Source: an uncultured Tateyamaria sp.
GTDB taxonomy: Bacteria > Pseudomonadota > Alphaproteobacteria > Rhodobacterales > Rhodobacteraceae
NCBI GenBank assembly: GCA_947501275.1
Contig: CANMVD010000002.1
Location: forward strand, 1 to 64,000
Direction: 5' to 3'
Length of the DNA: 64,000 nucleotides
The notes under the pieces were generated by a model. It was not told the DNA's origin. It searched no databases and saw nothing but the letters and a program-made list of their open reading frames with translations. Numbering within the stretch: position 1 is the stretch's first letter; every line of letters starts with the position of its first letter. This document shows positions 46,580 through 54,652 of the stretch, one piece after another. The position numbers and the translations under genes were made by a program.

Positions 46580-47752
46580 ATGTTGCATCAATCCCCCCAC
46601 GATCCGTCCTTTGTTCAGAACCCTTACGCAGTCTACGCGCGGGCACGGCGGGATGGGCCTGCCCTGTTCTGGGCCGAATACAACATGTTGGCCGTATTCG
46701 ATCACGCAACCGTCCATGCGCTGTTGCGCGACAAGCGATTGGGACGTGCTGTGCCCGGGCGTGCGGATCAGCCAGAACTTGCGCATCTCGCTGCCTTTGA
46801 TGCGGTAGAACGCCACTCGTTGCTCGAGCTGGAGCCACCCGAACATACCCGCCTGCGCCGCCTTGTGCTGCGCGCCTTTACCTCTCGCCGGATCGCGGGA
46901 TTGGCAGGCGACATTCACGCCATTTGCGATGATCTGCTGGCCGAGCTGCCAGATGCCCCGTTCGATCTAATCCCGGCCTATTGCCAACTGGTCCCCGTAC
47001 GGGTGATTGCGCGCCTGCTTGGTGTGCCTGAAGAGATGGGGCCGGATTTGCTGCGCTGGTCTGCTGCGATGGTTGCAATGTATCAGGCGGGCCGGAACCG
47101 CGCGATTGAAGATGTGGCCAACACGGCGGCCGCAGAGTTTGCGGACTTTCTGCGCGGCTATATTGCGCAACGGCGCAGTGATCCGCGCGACGATTTGATC
47201 ACTGAGTTGATTGCTGCGGAAGAAGACGGCCAGACCCTGACACTGGACGAAATGATCGGCACCTGCGTGCTGCTGTTGAATGCGGGGCACGAAGCAACCG
47301 TGCATTCATTGGGGAATGCCGTCAAATGCCTGATTGAGAATGACAAAGTGGAGGCTCTTAGAGCCGACCTCATCGACAACACCGTAGAAGAGCTGCTGCG
47401 CTACGACCCGCCGTTGCATATGTTCACACGGCATGTTTATGCTCCAATCGAGATCGGTGAACATCACCTTGGCCCGGGAGACGAGGTAGCGCTGATGCTG
47501 GGCTCTGCCGGGCGCGATGGTGCCGTATTTGACGCGCCTGATATCTTCGATCCGACTCGCGCCAAACCGGCACATCTGGCCTTTGGTGGCGGTCTGCATT
47601 TTTGCGTCGGGGCACCGCTGGCACGGCTCGAGATGCAAATCGCCCTGCCCGCGCTCTTTGCCAAACTGCCGGAATTAAAGATCATACAAGCCCCGAAATA
47701 CAGCGACAGCTACCACTTCCACAAACTGGACCAACTGATTGTGCAGGCGTGA
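46580..47752 (+). CDS. Cytochrome P450
   Basis: The 390-residue protein is a soluble bacterial P450. The I-helix oxygen-binding region reads LLLNAGHEATVHSLG, and ETLR/EELLRYDPP with FTRHVYAP fits the K helix and after. The heme loop LAFGGGLHFCVGAPLARLE has the Cys ligand. ATG at 46580 (MLHQSPHDPSFVQNPYAVY) is preferred over an upstream in-frame start. There is no dedicated ferredoxin beside it; fpr lies 6 kb away. The substrate is unknown. Confidence 0.93.
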   Translation: MLHQSPHDPSFVQNPYAVYARARRDGPALFWAEYNMLAVFDHATVHALLRDKRLGRAVPGRADQPELAHLAAFDAVERHSLLELEPPEHTRLRRLVLRAFTSRRIAGLAGDIHAICDDLLAELPDAPFDLIPAYCQLVPVRVIARLLGVPEEMGPDLLRWSAAMVAMYQAGRNRAIEDVANTAAAEFADFLRGYIAQRRSDPRDDLITELIAAEEDGQTLTLDEMIGTCVLLLNAGHEATVHSLGNAVKCLIENDKVEALRADLIDNTVEELLRYDPPLHMFTRHVYAPIEIGEHHLGPGDEVALMLGSAGRDGAVFDAPDIFDPTRAKPAHLAFGGGLHFCVGAPLARLEMQIALPALFAKLPELKIIQAPKYSDSYHFHKLDQLIVQA

Positions 47753-47889
47753 GTAAAGCATGCTGCGCATCACCTTCAAATCGGTCCGCTTTAGGCGCAT
47801 CAAGCAAAGCCCCCTGGAGTGTAACGCCTGATTGAGATCGTCGCCTCACCACCTGCTGAATTTAGAACGCGCGGTAGCGCACCTTTGGA

Positions 47890-48357
47890 TCACGCCTCCA
47901 GCGGGAGCATCGTTGTCGATTTGATCTCTTCCATCGAAAGTAACGCGGTCACATTGTGCACCCGCACCTCAGAGATCAGCGCCTGATAAAACGCATCATA
48001 GGCCCGCGCGTTTTTCACCCGCACCTTCAGGATGTAGTCAATGTCGCCCGCCAGACGGTGCGCCTCCTGCACTTCCGCCCGGTCTCGCAGCGCTTGCAGG
48101 AACTTGGCCTGCCAGTCCGCTTCATGCTCGGATGTGCGGATCAGCACAAAGAAGCAAGCTTCAAACCCCAAGGCTTCGGCATCCAGCACAACGGTCTGCT
48201 GACCGATCACCCCGCCTTCGCGCAGCTTGCGAATGCGATTCCAAACCGGTGTCTTGGACGACCCTACAGCGCGGGCAATATCGTCCAGCGACTGGCTGGC
48301 ATCGCGCTGCAACTCGGTCAGAATTTTGCGATCCACCTCATCAATGCGAACAGTCAT
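47890..48357 (-). CDS. Lrp/AsnC family regulator of the sulfur operon
   Basis: The 155-residue protein has the AsnC-type helix-turn-helix (EVDRKILTELQRDASQSLDDIARAVGSSKTPVWNRIRKL) and the RAM ligand domain (ALGFEACFFVLIRT, EVQEAHRLAGDIDYILKVRV). It is divergent from cysG-cysI-cysH, with a short dyad between them. This arrangement makes it the probable regulator of sulfate assimilation. Confidence 0.92.
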   Translation of the reverse strand: MTVRIDEVDRKILTELQRDASQSLDDIARAVGSSKTPVWNRIRKLREGGVIGQQTVVLDAEALGFEACFFVLIRTSEHEADWQAKFLQALRDRAEVQEAHRLAGDIDYILKVRVKNARAYDAFYQALISEVRVHNVTALLSMEEIKSTTMLPLEA

Positions 48358-48449
48358 CCCGGCCTCTCTCCTTTTCCCAGACAGGTGTTCTTGACACCCA
48401 GTGATTTAGAACAATCATCCTTATCTGCACCGTGCGACTGCAACATTCC

Positions 48450-48462
48450 AGAACATTATTCT
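48450..48462. promoter_or_regulatory. Possible Lrp operator in the cysG promoter
   Basis: AGAA-CATTA-TTCT is a perfect 4-bp dyad spaced by five bases, overlapping a TATATT element that may be the -10 of the cysG operon. A second half site (TTAGAACAATC) lies about 40 bases upstream. Confidence 0.5.
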
Positions 48463-48498
48463 ATATTGAGAGGAGAAATTCACGACACGAGGCGCAAG

Positions 48499-49905
48499 AT
48501 GAACCATTTCCCCATCTTCCTGAACACCAGCGGACGGCGCATTGTGCTGTCGGGTGGCGGCGATGCCGCCTTGGCCAAGCTGCGCCTGCTGATGAAAACC
48601 AGCGCACACATCACGGTCTTTGCGCCCCAAGCTGACGCACAGATCAAAACATGGGCCGAGGCTGGCAAACTGAAACTGATCGCCCGCGCGATGGAGCCCG
48701 GTGACGCCATGTGCGCCGCCTTGTTCTACGCCGCGGATGAGGACGATACCGAAGACAAACGCACCGCTGTCATTGCCCATGCGGACGGCGCACTGGTCAA
48801 TATCGTCGACAACCTCGCCGACAGCCAGTTCATCACCCCCGCCATCGTGGACCGTGACCCCGTCACCATCGCCATCGGCACTGAAGGCGCCGCACCCGTT
48901 CTCGCCCGCGCCATCAAAGCCGATCTTGAGGAAAAGCTGCCCACACATCTCGGCACGCTGGCCCGCATTGGCAAAGCATTCCGCAAGGCGGCGGACACCC
49001 TGCCCTTTGGCCGAGCCCGCCGTGATTTCTGGCGCGACTACTATTTTAACGCAGGCCCCAAGGCGATTGCGGCTGGCGAAGAGGCTGTTCAACCTGCCCT
49101 TGACACCCTGCTGTCTGACCACCTGATGCGCGACGCGCGCAAAGGCCACGTCGCATTCGTTGGCGCAGGCCCGGGTGATCCTGAATTGCTGACGCTCAAG
49201 GCCCGCAAGGCCTTGGATGAAGCCGATGTTGTGATCTACGACCGCCTGATCAGTCCCGAAATCCTCGAACTTGCGCGCCGCGAGGCCAACATGATCGACG
49301 TGGGCAAAGAGGCGTTTGGCCCCTCCACCCCGCAGGAAACCATCAACGCCCTGATCGTTGAGCATGCCCAGACCGGCGCCCAAGTCGTGCGCTTGAAATC
49401 AGGTGATGCCACCATCTTTGGACGTCTGGACGAAGAAATCGACGCGGTCACACAAGCCGAGATCGAATGGCACATTGTGCCCGGAATCACTGCCGCCTCT
49501 GCTGCCGTCGCCTCGATCGGCCAGTCGCTGACCAAGCGCGGACGCAACACGGCTGTGCGCTTCCTGACGGGCCACGACATGAAGGGCTTTGCCGGTCACG
49601 ACTGGGCAGCACTTGCCAAGCCCGGCGAGGTGTCCGCCGTCTATATGGGCAAGAAATCCGCTCGTTTCATCCAGGGTCGACTCCTGATGCACGGCATCGA
49701 CCCGGCCACCCCTGTCACGGTCATCGAAAACGCATCACGCGCCGATCAGCGCGTGCTGTCGACCACCGTGGCCGAGATGGAGCCGACAATCACCAACGCA
49801 GGCCTGGATGGCCCCGCCCTCACCTTTATTGGCCTTGCGCCACGGGCTGCTACCGCCGCCATTCCGGAGATCCCCATGCCTCTCACCATGCAGGAGACAT
49901 ACTGA
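48499..49905 (+). CDS. cysG: Siroheme synthase, sulfur-operon copy
   Basis: The 468-residue protein has the same two-part layout as the nitrate copy but is clearly diverged. It has an N-terminal dehydrogenase/ferrochelatase (FLNTSGRRIVLSGGGDAALAK, VNIVDNLADSQFITPAIVDR) and a methyltransferase (VAFVGAGPGDPELLTLKARKAL, VVIYDRLIS, VVRLKSGDATIFGR, VPGITAASAAVAS). The ATG at 48499 follows GAGGCG. It overlaps the DUF2849 gene (TGATG). It makes the siroheme of CysI. Confidence 0.95.
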   Translation: MNHFPIFLNTSGRRIVLSGGGDAALAKLRLLMKTSAHITVFAPQADAQIKTWAEAGKLKLIARAMEPGDAMCAALFYAADEDDTEDKRTAVIAHADGALVNIVDNLADSQFITPAIVDRDPVTIAIGTEGAAPVLARAIKADLEEKLPTHLGTLARIGKAFRKAADTLPFGRARRDFWRDYYFNAGPKAIAAGEEAVQPALDTLLSDHLMRDARKGHVAFVGAGPGDPELLTLKARKALDEADVVIYDRLISPEILELARREANMIDVGKEAFGPSTPQETINALIVEHAQTGAQVVRLKSGDATIFGRLDEEIDAVTQAEIEWHIVPGITAASAAVASIGQSLTKRGRNTAVRFLTGHDMKGFAGHDWAALAKPGEVSAVYMGKKSARFIQGRLLMHGIDPATPVTVIENASRADQRVLSTTVAEMEPTITNAGLDGPALTFIGLAPRAATAAIPEIPMPLTMQETY

Positions 49906-50204
49906 TGCCCAAAACCTTCACGCCCAAAGTTGTCACCGCCAATCATCTGCTGAAAGGCGATGTGATATATCAAACCGCCACCGGGTGGAGCCGCCGTCTG
50001 GACGAGGCCGAAGTGCTGACAGATGAAGCAGATGCAGATCTGCGCCTGATAGAAGCGTCCCAACAGGTGGACGTCGTTGTCGGCGCCTATCTGGCTGACA
50101 TTGCGTTGGAAAACGGCATCCCTGCCCCCACCCATTTCCGCGAAGACTTCCGGGCCACAGGCCCATCGAACTATGCACACGGCAAGCAAGTGGAGCTTGG
50201 ATAA
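49905..50204 (+). CDS. DUF2849 protein of the sulfite-reductase operon
   Basis: The 99-residue protein starts MPKTFTPKVVTANHLLKGDV and continues YQTATGWSRRLDEAEVLTDE, matching the DUF2849 family that sits between cysG and cysI in alphaproteobacteria. It has no known motif or cofactor site. Overlap with both neighbours (TGATG and TAATG) indicates a fixed ratio with CysI, but its function is unknown. Confidence 0.85.
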   Translation: MPKTFTPKVVTANHLLKGDVIYQTATGWSRRLDEAEVLTDEADADLRLIEASQQVDVVVGAYLADIALENGIPAPTHFREDFRATGPSNYAHGKQVELG

Positions 50205-51868
50205 TGTACAGCTATTCCCAATTCGACACTGACTTTCTGGCGACTCGAAACGCGCAGTTCCGCGCGCAGGTTGAGCGTCGCATCGCGGGCAATCTGACCG
50301 AGGATGAATTCAAGCCTCTGCGCTTGATGAACGGGCTCTACCTGCAACTGCACGCCTACATGCTGCGCGTCGCCATCCCCTATGGCACGTTGAACAGCCG
50401 CCAAATGCGCAAACTGGCCGAGATTGGCGACCGCTGGGACAAGGGCTATGGCCACTTCACCACGCGCCAGAACATCCAGTTCAACTGGCCCGAGTTGAAA
50501 GACGTGCCTGACATGCTGGACGCACTGGCCGAGGTGGGCATGCATGCCATCCAGACCTCTGGCAACACGATCCGCAATGTCACCGCCGACCACTTTGCCG
50601 GGGCCGCCGCGGATGAAATCGCCGATCCGCGCCCCGTTGCTGAATTGCTGCGCCAATGGTCCACAGACCATCCCGAATTCCAGTTCATGCCGCGCAAATT
50701 CAAAATCGCGGTCACCGGCTCACCCAACGACCGCGCCGTGACCAAGGCCCATGATATCGGGCTGCGCATGCTGCAACGCGACGGGCAAAACGGCTACGAA
50801 GTGATTGTGGGTGGTGGCTTGGGCCGCACGCCGATGATTGGCAAGGTGATCAATGACTTCCTGCCCGAAGCTGATCTGTTGCCCTATCTTGAAGCCATTG
50901 TATCGGTCTGGAACCAGATCGGGCGGCGCGACAACAAGTACAAGGCGCGCATCAAGATCACCGTGCACGAGCACGGCATCGACGAAATCCGTCGTCTGGT
51001 CGAAGATCGCTTTGTTGAGACCCGCAAAACCTTTACTGGCGTCGACGTACAAATGTTGCGCGAGATCGAAGCGCATTTTGCTGCGCCCGACTTCGTCAAA
51101 AAGTCCGAAGCGCCCTTCAAAGACGCCTATCACAAAGACCCGGTCTTCCGGTCTTGGGCCGACACGAACCTCACCGCTCATCGGGCCGAAGGTTACAAGA
51201 TCGTGTCGATCTCACTGAAAAAGCACGGCGAAACACCCGGTGACGCCACAGGCGACCAAATGCGTCTGATGGCGGATCTCGCCGAAACATACGGTCATGA
51301 TGAACTGCGCATCAGCCACGAGCAAAACGTGATCCTGCCGCATGTGCATGTGTCTGATCTGCCTAGCTTACACGCTGCCTTGCAAAAGGACGGGCTGGCC
51401 ACCGCGAATATCGGGCTGATCAGCGATATCATCGCCTGCCCTGGTATGGATTACTGCGCGCTGGCCACAGCCCGTTCGATCCCGATTGCACAGGAAATCG
51501 CGACCGCCTTTGACGACATCAAGCGCGAACACGATATCGGTGCGCTCAAGATCAAGATCTCGGGCTGCATCAACGCCTGTGGCCACCACCATGTGGGCCA
51601 TATCGGGATCCTTGGTCTCGACCGTGCAGGTGTGGAAAACTACCAGATCACACTTGGCGGCGATCACACCGAAGCGGCCCGCGTCGGTGATCGGGTCGGC
51701 CCCGGCTTTTCCGCGGACGAGATCGTGCCAGCAGTCGAACGCATCGTGGACACATATCTCGACTTGCGCACCGATGCAGACGAAACGTTTGACATCACCT
51801 ACCAACGCACGGGGCTGGCCCCGTTCAAGGCTGCCCTCTATCCGGAAACCAAGGTGGCGGCGGAATAA
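50204..51868 (+). CDS. cysI: Assimilatory sulfite reductase hemoprotein
   Basis: The 554-residue protein is of the siroheme/[4Fe-4S] sulfite/nitrite reductase family. The cluster-siroheme cysteines lie in CPGMDYCALATARSIPI and KISGCINACGHHHVGH. It reduces sulfite to sulfide in the cytoplasm. No cysJ flavoprotein is encoded here, so electrons probably come from a ferredoxin and perhaps the DUF934 partner. It overlaps DUF2849 and lies 6 bases before cysH. Confidence 0.93.
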   Translation: MYSYSQFDTDFLATRNAQFRAQVERRIAGNLTEDEFKPLRLMNGLYLQLHAYMLRVAIPYGTLNSRQMRKLAEIGDRWDKGYGHFTTRQNIQFNWPELKDVPDMLDALAEVGMHAIQTSGNTIRNVTADHFAGAAADEIADPRPVAELLRQWSTDHPEFQFMPRKFKIAVTGSPNDRAVTKAHDIGLRMLQRDGQNGYEVIVGGGLGRTPMIGKVINDFLPEADLLPYLEAIVSVWNQIGRRDNKYKARIKITVHEHGIDEIRRLVEDRFVETRKTFTGVDVQMLREIEAHFAAPDFVKKSEAPFKDAYHKDPVFRSWADTNLTAHRAEGYKIVSISLKKHGETPGDATGDQMRLMADLAETYGHDELRISHEQNVILPHVHVSDLPSLHAALQKDGLATANIGLISDIIACPGMDYCALATARSIPIAQEIATAFDDIKREHDIGALKIKISGCINACGHHHVGHIGILGLDRAGVENYQITLGGDHTEAARVGDRVGPGFSADEIVPAVERIVDTYLDLRTDADETFDITYQRTGLAPFKAALYPETKVAAE

Positions 51869-51874
51869 GGTCCG

Positions 51875-52642
51875 ATGGTTCTTCTGACCCCAAATACCAC
51901 CCCCGGAGGGCCGGTCCGCCCCACCTCCGACGTAATGGTCAGCGCGTTGAATGCGCAGCTGACCCATCACGGCGCTACGGATGTGTTGCGCGCCGCATTC
52001 GAGGCTGTTCCAGACATCGCGCTGGTCTCCAGCTTTGGCGCGGAATCGGTGGTGCTGTTGCACTTGGCCGCCATGGTCAAACGCGACGTTCCGGTGATTT
52101 TCATCGACACAGAAATGTTGTTTGCTGAAACGCTTGTCTACCAACAGGACGTGGCCGAGCGTTTGCGACTGAAAAATGTGACGATCATTCGGGCCGCAGA
52201 TCTCGCGGTTGAAGACCCTGACAACACTTTGCACCAACGCGACACGGATGCCTGCTGCGCCTTGCGCAAAACCCAGCCACTGCACACGGCCCTCGCGGGT
52301 CACAGCGGCTGGATCACCGGGCGCAAACGCTATCAATCCGGCACCCGCGCGCATCTGGAGTTCTTTGAGGTCGAAGACGGCACCGGCAGGATCAAGGTCA
52401 ACCCGCTGGCCCGCTGGGCACCTGCCGACGTGCAGGACTACATGGATGAAAACCGCCTGCCCCGGCACCCACTGGTGGCCAAAGGCTACCCAAGCATTGG
52501 CTGCGCCCCCTGCACCTCGCCCGTAGCGCCGGGCGAGGACCCACGCGCTGGCCGGTGGCGGGACGAAAACAAAGACGAATGCGGCATCCATTTTGTGAAT
52601 GGCAAAGTCGTGCGACCTCGCGCGCAAAATGACAGCCTGTGA
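51875..52642 (+). CDS. cysH: Adenylyl-sulfate reductase (CysH family, APS type)
   Basis: The 255-residue protein has ALVSSFGAESVVLLHL (nucleotide P-loop), IFIDTEMLFAETLVYQ, DACCALRKTQPL and GRKRYQSGTR. The extra cysteine pairs CC and CAPC mark a [4Fe-4S] cluster, so it probably uses APS rather than PAPS. ATG at 51875 with TAAGG upstream is used; ATG 20 codons later (MVSALNAQLTHHG) is close to family starts. The first codons overlap a diverged copy of the dispersed repeat. Confidence 0.93.
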   Translation: MVLLTPNTTPGGPVRPTSDVMVSALNAQLTHHGATDVLRAAFEAVPDIALVSSFGAESVVLLHLAAMVKRDVPVIFIDTEMLFAETLVYQQDVAERLRLKNVTIIRAADLAVEDPDNTLHQRDTDACCALRKTQPLHTALAGHSGWITGRKRYQSGTRAHLEFFEVEDGTGRIKVNPLARWAPADVQDYMDENRLPRHPLVAKGYPSIGCAPCTSPVAPGEDPRAGRWRDENKDECGIHFVNGKVVRPRAQNDSL

Positions 52643-52656
52643 ACAGGAGCAAAGAC

Positions 52657-53067
52657 ATGACAATTGTAGTGACAGATCAAGGCTTTGGCCCAGATACATG
52701 GGATCGCGGCTATACCGCCCTTGGCGAAGCGGCCAATGATGCCGTGGCGCTGGATGTCCCAAGCGACGCGGACCCAGCGACCATCCCGCTCAACGCCGAG
52801 ATCATTCGCGTCGACTTTCCCAGCTTTGCCGATGGGCGCGGCTTTACCATCGCACGGATGTTGCGCTTGCGTGGCTATCAGGGACGGCTGCGCGCCCAAG
52901 GGCACGTGATCTCGGATCAGTACGCCATGGCGCGGCGCGCAGGATTTGATGAAGTCGAGATCAGCCAATCCCTTGCCGCACGTCAACCCGAAGACCAGTG
53001 GCTTTTCCGCGCTGATTGGCAAGCGAACGATTACCAAGCGCGTCTGCGTGGCGCATCCAACCACTAA
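52657..53067 (+). CDS. DUF934 protein of the sulfite-reductase operon
   Basis: The 136-residue protein begins MTIVVTDQGFGPDTWDRGYT, continues with IRVDFPSFADGRGFTIARML and LRLRGYQGRLRAQGHVISDQ, and ends in EDQWLFRADWQ. This is the DUF934 family, found beside ferredoxin-type sulfite reductases. It may help electron transfer to CysI in place of CysJ, as inferred from occurrence. ATG at 52657 follows AGGAG. Confidence 0.88.
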   Translation: MTIVVTDQGFGPDTWDRGYTALGEAANDAVALDVPSDADPATIPLNAEIIRVDFPSFADGRGFTIARMLRLRGYQGRLRAQGHVISDQYAMARRAGFDEVEISQSLAARQPEDQWLFRADWQANDYQARLRGASNH

Positions 53068-53186
53068 ACTCAGGCCCGCGCGGCTGATCCAGATCAACGC
53101 GCCGCGCGGCAATCCGTCTTATCCCTTCCCCAGATTTTTCTTCCTAAATGGAGCAGTGCAGGTGTAAACCGCGCCTGACAGATACA

Positions 53187-54038
53187 ATGACCGAGCAAAG
53201 CCCCGTGAACGAGACCACTGCCGTCAAGGCCATACCAACCCTGCCCGATGCACAGACCGTGACGCAGGTGCAGCACTATACTGACCGCCTGTTCAGCTTC
53301 CGCTGCACGCGGCCTGCGTCCCTGCGCTTTCGCTCGGGTGAATTTGTGATGATCGGTCTGATGGGTGATCCACACCCCGAAACGGGCAAGCAAAAGCCGT
53401 TGTTGCGCGCCTATTCTATCGCCTCGCCCAGCTGGGATGACGAATTGGAATTCTATTCCATCAAGGTGCAGGACGGACCCCTGACCTCGCGCCTCCAACA
53501 CATCCAACCGGGCGAGCAGATCATCCTGCGCCCCAAACCCGTGGGCACGCTGGTCCATGACGCGCTGTTGCCCGGCAAGCGGCTCTGGTTTTTCGCGACG
53601 GGGACAGGTTTTGCCCCCTTTGCCTCGCTGCTGCGCGAACCACAGACCTACGAGGATTACGACGAGGTCATCATCACCCACACGTGCCGCGAAGCGGGCG
53701 AACTGACCTATGGCCGCGATCTGATCGAAAGCCTGAAATCAGACGAGATGCTGAACGAGTTGATCGGCGAAGGCTTCTGGAAAAAGATCAAGTACTACCC
53801 CACCACCACCCGCGAAGAGAGCCCCAAGATGGGCCGCATCACCGATCTGATGAAATCAGGTGAGGCATTCAGGGACCTCGGGGTGGAGCCGCTCAACAAC
53901 GCCACGGATCGTGCAATGATCTGCGGCAACCTCGCCTTTAACCTCGAACTCAAGGCGATGTTCGAAGAGTACGGGCTGGAGGAAGGTGCAAATTCCAAGC
54001 CCGCCCATTACGTGGTCGAAAAAGCGTTTCTGGACTGA
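53187..54038 (+). CDS. fpr: Ferredoxin-NADP reductase
   Basis: The 283-residue flavoprotein has the FAD segment LRFRSGEFVMIGLMGD and RAYSIASPSWDDELEFYSIKV (R-x-Y-S), then the NADP part LWFFATGTGFAPFASLLRE and TYGRDLIESLKS. It transfers electrons between NADPH and ferredoxin or flavodoxin. Its position after cysI-cysH-DUF934 suggests it feeds sulfite reduction. ATG at 53187 is preferred. Confidence 0.94.
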   Translation: MTEQSPVNETTAVKAIPTLPDAQTVTQVQHYTDRLFSFRCTRPASLRFRSGEFVMIGLMGDPHPETGKQKPLLRAYSIASPSWDDELEFYSIKVQDGPLTSRLQHIQPGEQIILRPKPVGTLVHDALLPGKRLWFFATGTGFAPFASLLREPQTYEDYDEVIITHTCREAGELTYGRDLIESLKSDEMLNELIGEGFWKKIKYYPTTTREESPKMGRITDLMKSGEAFRDLGVEPLNNATDRAMICGNLAFNLELKAMFEEYGLEEGANSKPAHYVVEKAFLD

Positions 54039-54198
54039 CGCGGCGACACCGGTTGGAGCGACGCGGGACACCGTCTCAAATCAAGTTCGGCACGGTTCCA
54101 GCTTATTTTTGTGACGGACTTGCGGACAAAGCTGCCACTCGTACGTTGTACGAAGCTTGAACATTGATAGTCTGAGAGAGCAAATCAATTGGACTCAA

Positions 54199-54426
54199 AT
54201 GTTAAAGTTTTTGGTCAAAACACTTCGACCTCCGACAGCCGAGGAATGGAGAAAATCTTGGAAGGGGATTTTGATAGGCGGCGCTTTCGCGCTCGTTTTC
54301 GTGATAGGATCGTTGGGCGATGATCACTCGTTCGTTTGGTACACGTTAGAAGCCTTCTCCCTTTACATAATCACCTTCTTGAGTGTGATTGGGGACCGTA
54401 TCGCCGAAAGCGAACGCGAGAAATAG
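54199..54426 (+). CDS. Small hypothetical membrane protein
   Basis: The frame encodes two hydrophobic helices (GILIGGAFALVFVIGSL and TLEAFSLYIITFLSVIG) after a short basic N-terminal segment with PPTAEEWRKSWK. ATG at 54199 is used; a TTG at 54157 is also in frame. Neither has a strong ribosome site. The local base composition is more AT-rich than its neighbours, suggesting transfer. No homologue is recognised. Confidence 0.5.
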   Translation: MLKFLVKTLRPPTAEEWRKSWKGILIGGAFALVFVIGSLGDDHSFVWYTLEAFSLYIITFLSVIGDRIAESEREK

Positions 54427-54602
54427 ACGGAATAAGGGCTCAAAGTCGACCTTTATCGTTTGCCGAAACGACGGGGACCACTCTTTCGGCTTCTACACTG
54501 CTGGATACGGTGCATTGGGCAAAGGGATCGGTAGGACCGCGAGTGGCAGCTCAAGACTGCATGCACAAGGTTGCAGTCCTCGAAAGTGCAGTTCTTAACA
54601 AA
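54427..54602. other. Short non-coding segment
   Basis: This segment between the small membrane gene and the terminator has no ORF with a ribosome site. It includes repeated CTGCA-type words around 54555-54595 that could form weak hairpins. Confidence 0.35.
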
Positions 54603-54631
54603 AAGCGCCCCCGGTCATACCGGGGGCGCTT
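54603..54631 (-). terminator. Terminator after the 11-mer repeat gene
   Basis: AAGCGCCCCCGG and CCGGGGGCGCTT form a perfect 12-bp stem with a 5-base loop. On the minus strand it is followed by TTTTTGTT. It lies 22 bases after the gene at 54653. Confidence 0.95.
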
Positions 54632-54652
54632 TGATGTGAGCGTGTTGGGAGC

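Noticed and set aside
48421-49383. 320-residue minus-strand frame opposite cysG
   Set aside because: Shadow of the siroheme synthase; the sequence is a mirror of conserved codons.
51368-52762. 464-residue minus-strand frame opposite cysI/cysH
   Set aside because: Antisense to two conserved genes. It has no recognisable domain and no plausible start.
54603-54631. Perfect 12-bp inverted repeat considered as an operator
   Set aside because: The T-rich tail on the minus strand and its place 22 bases after a stop codon fit a terminator better.
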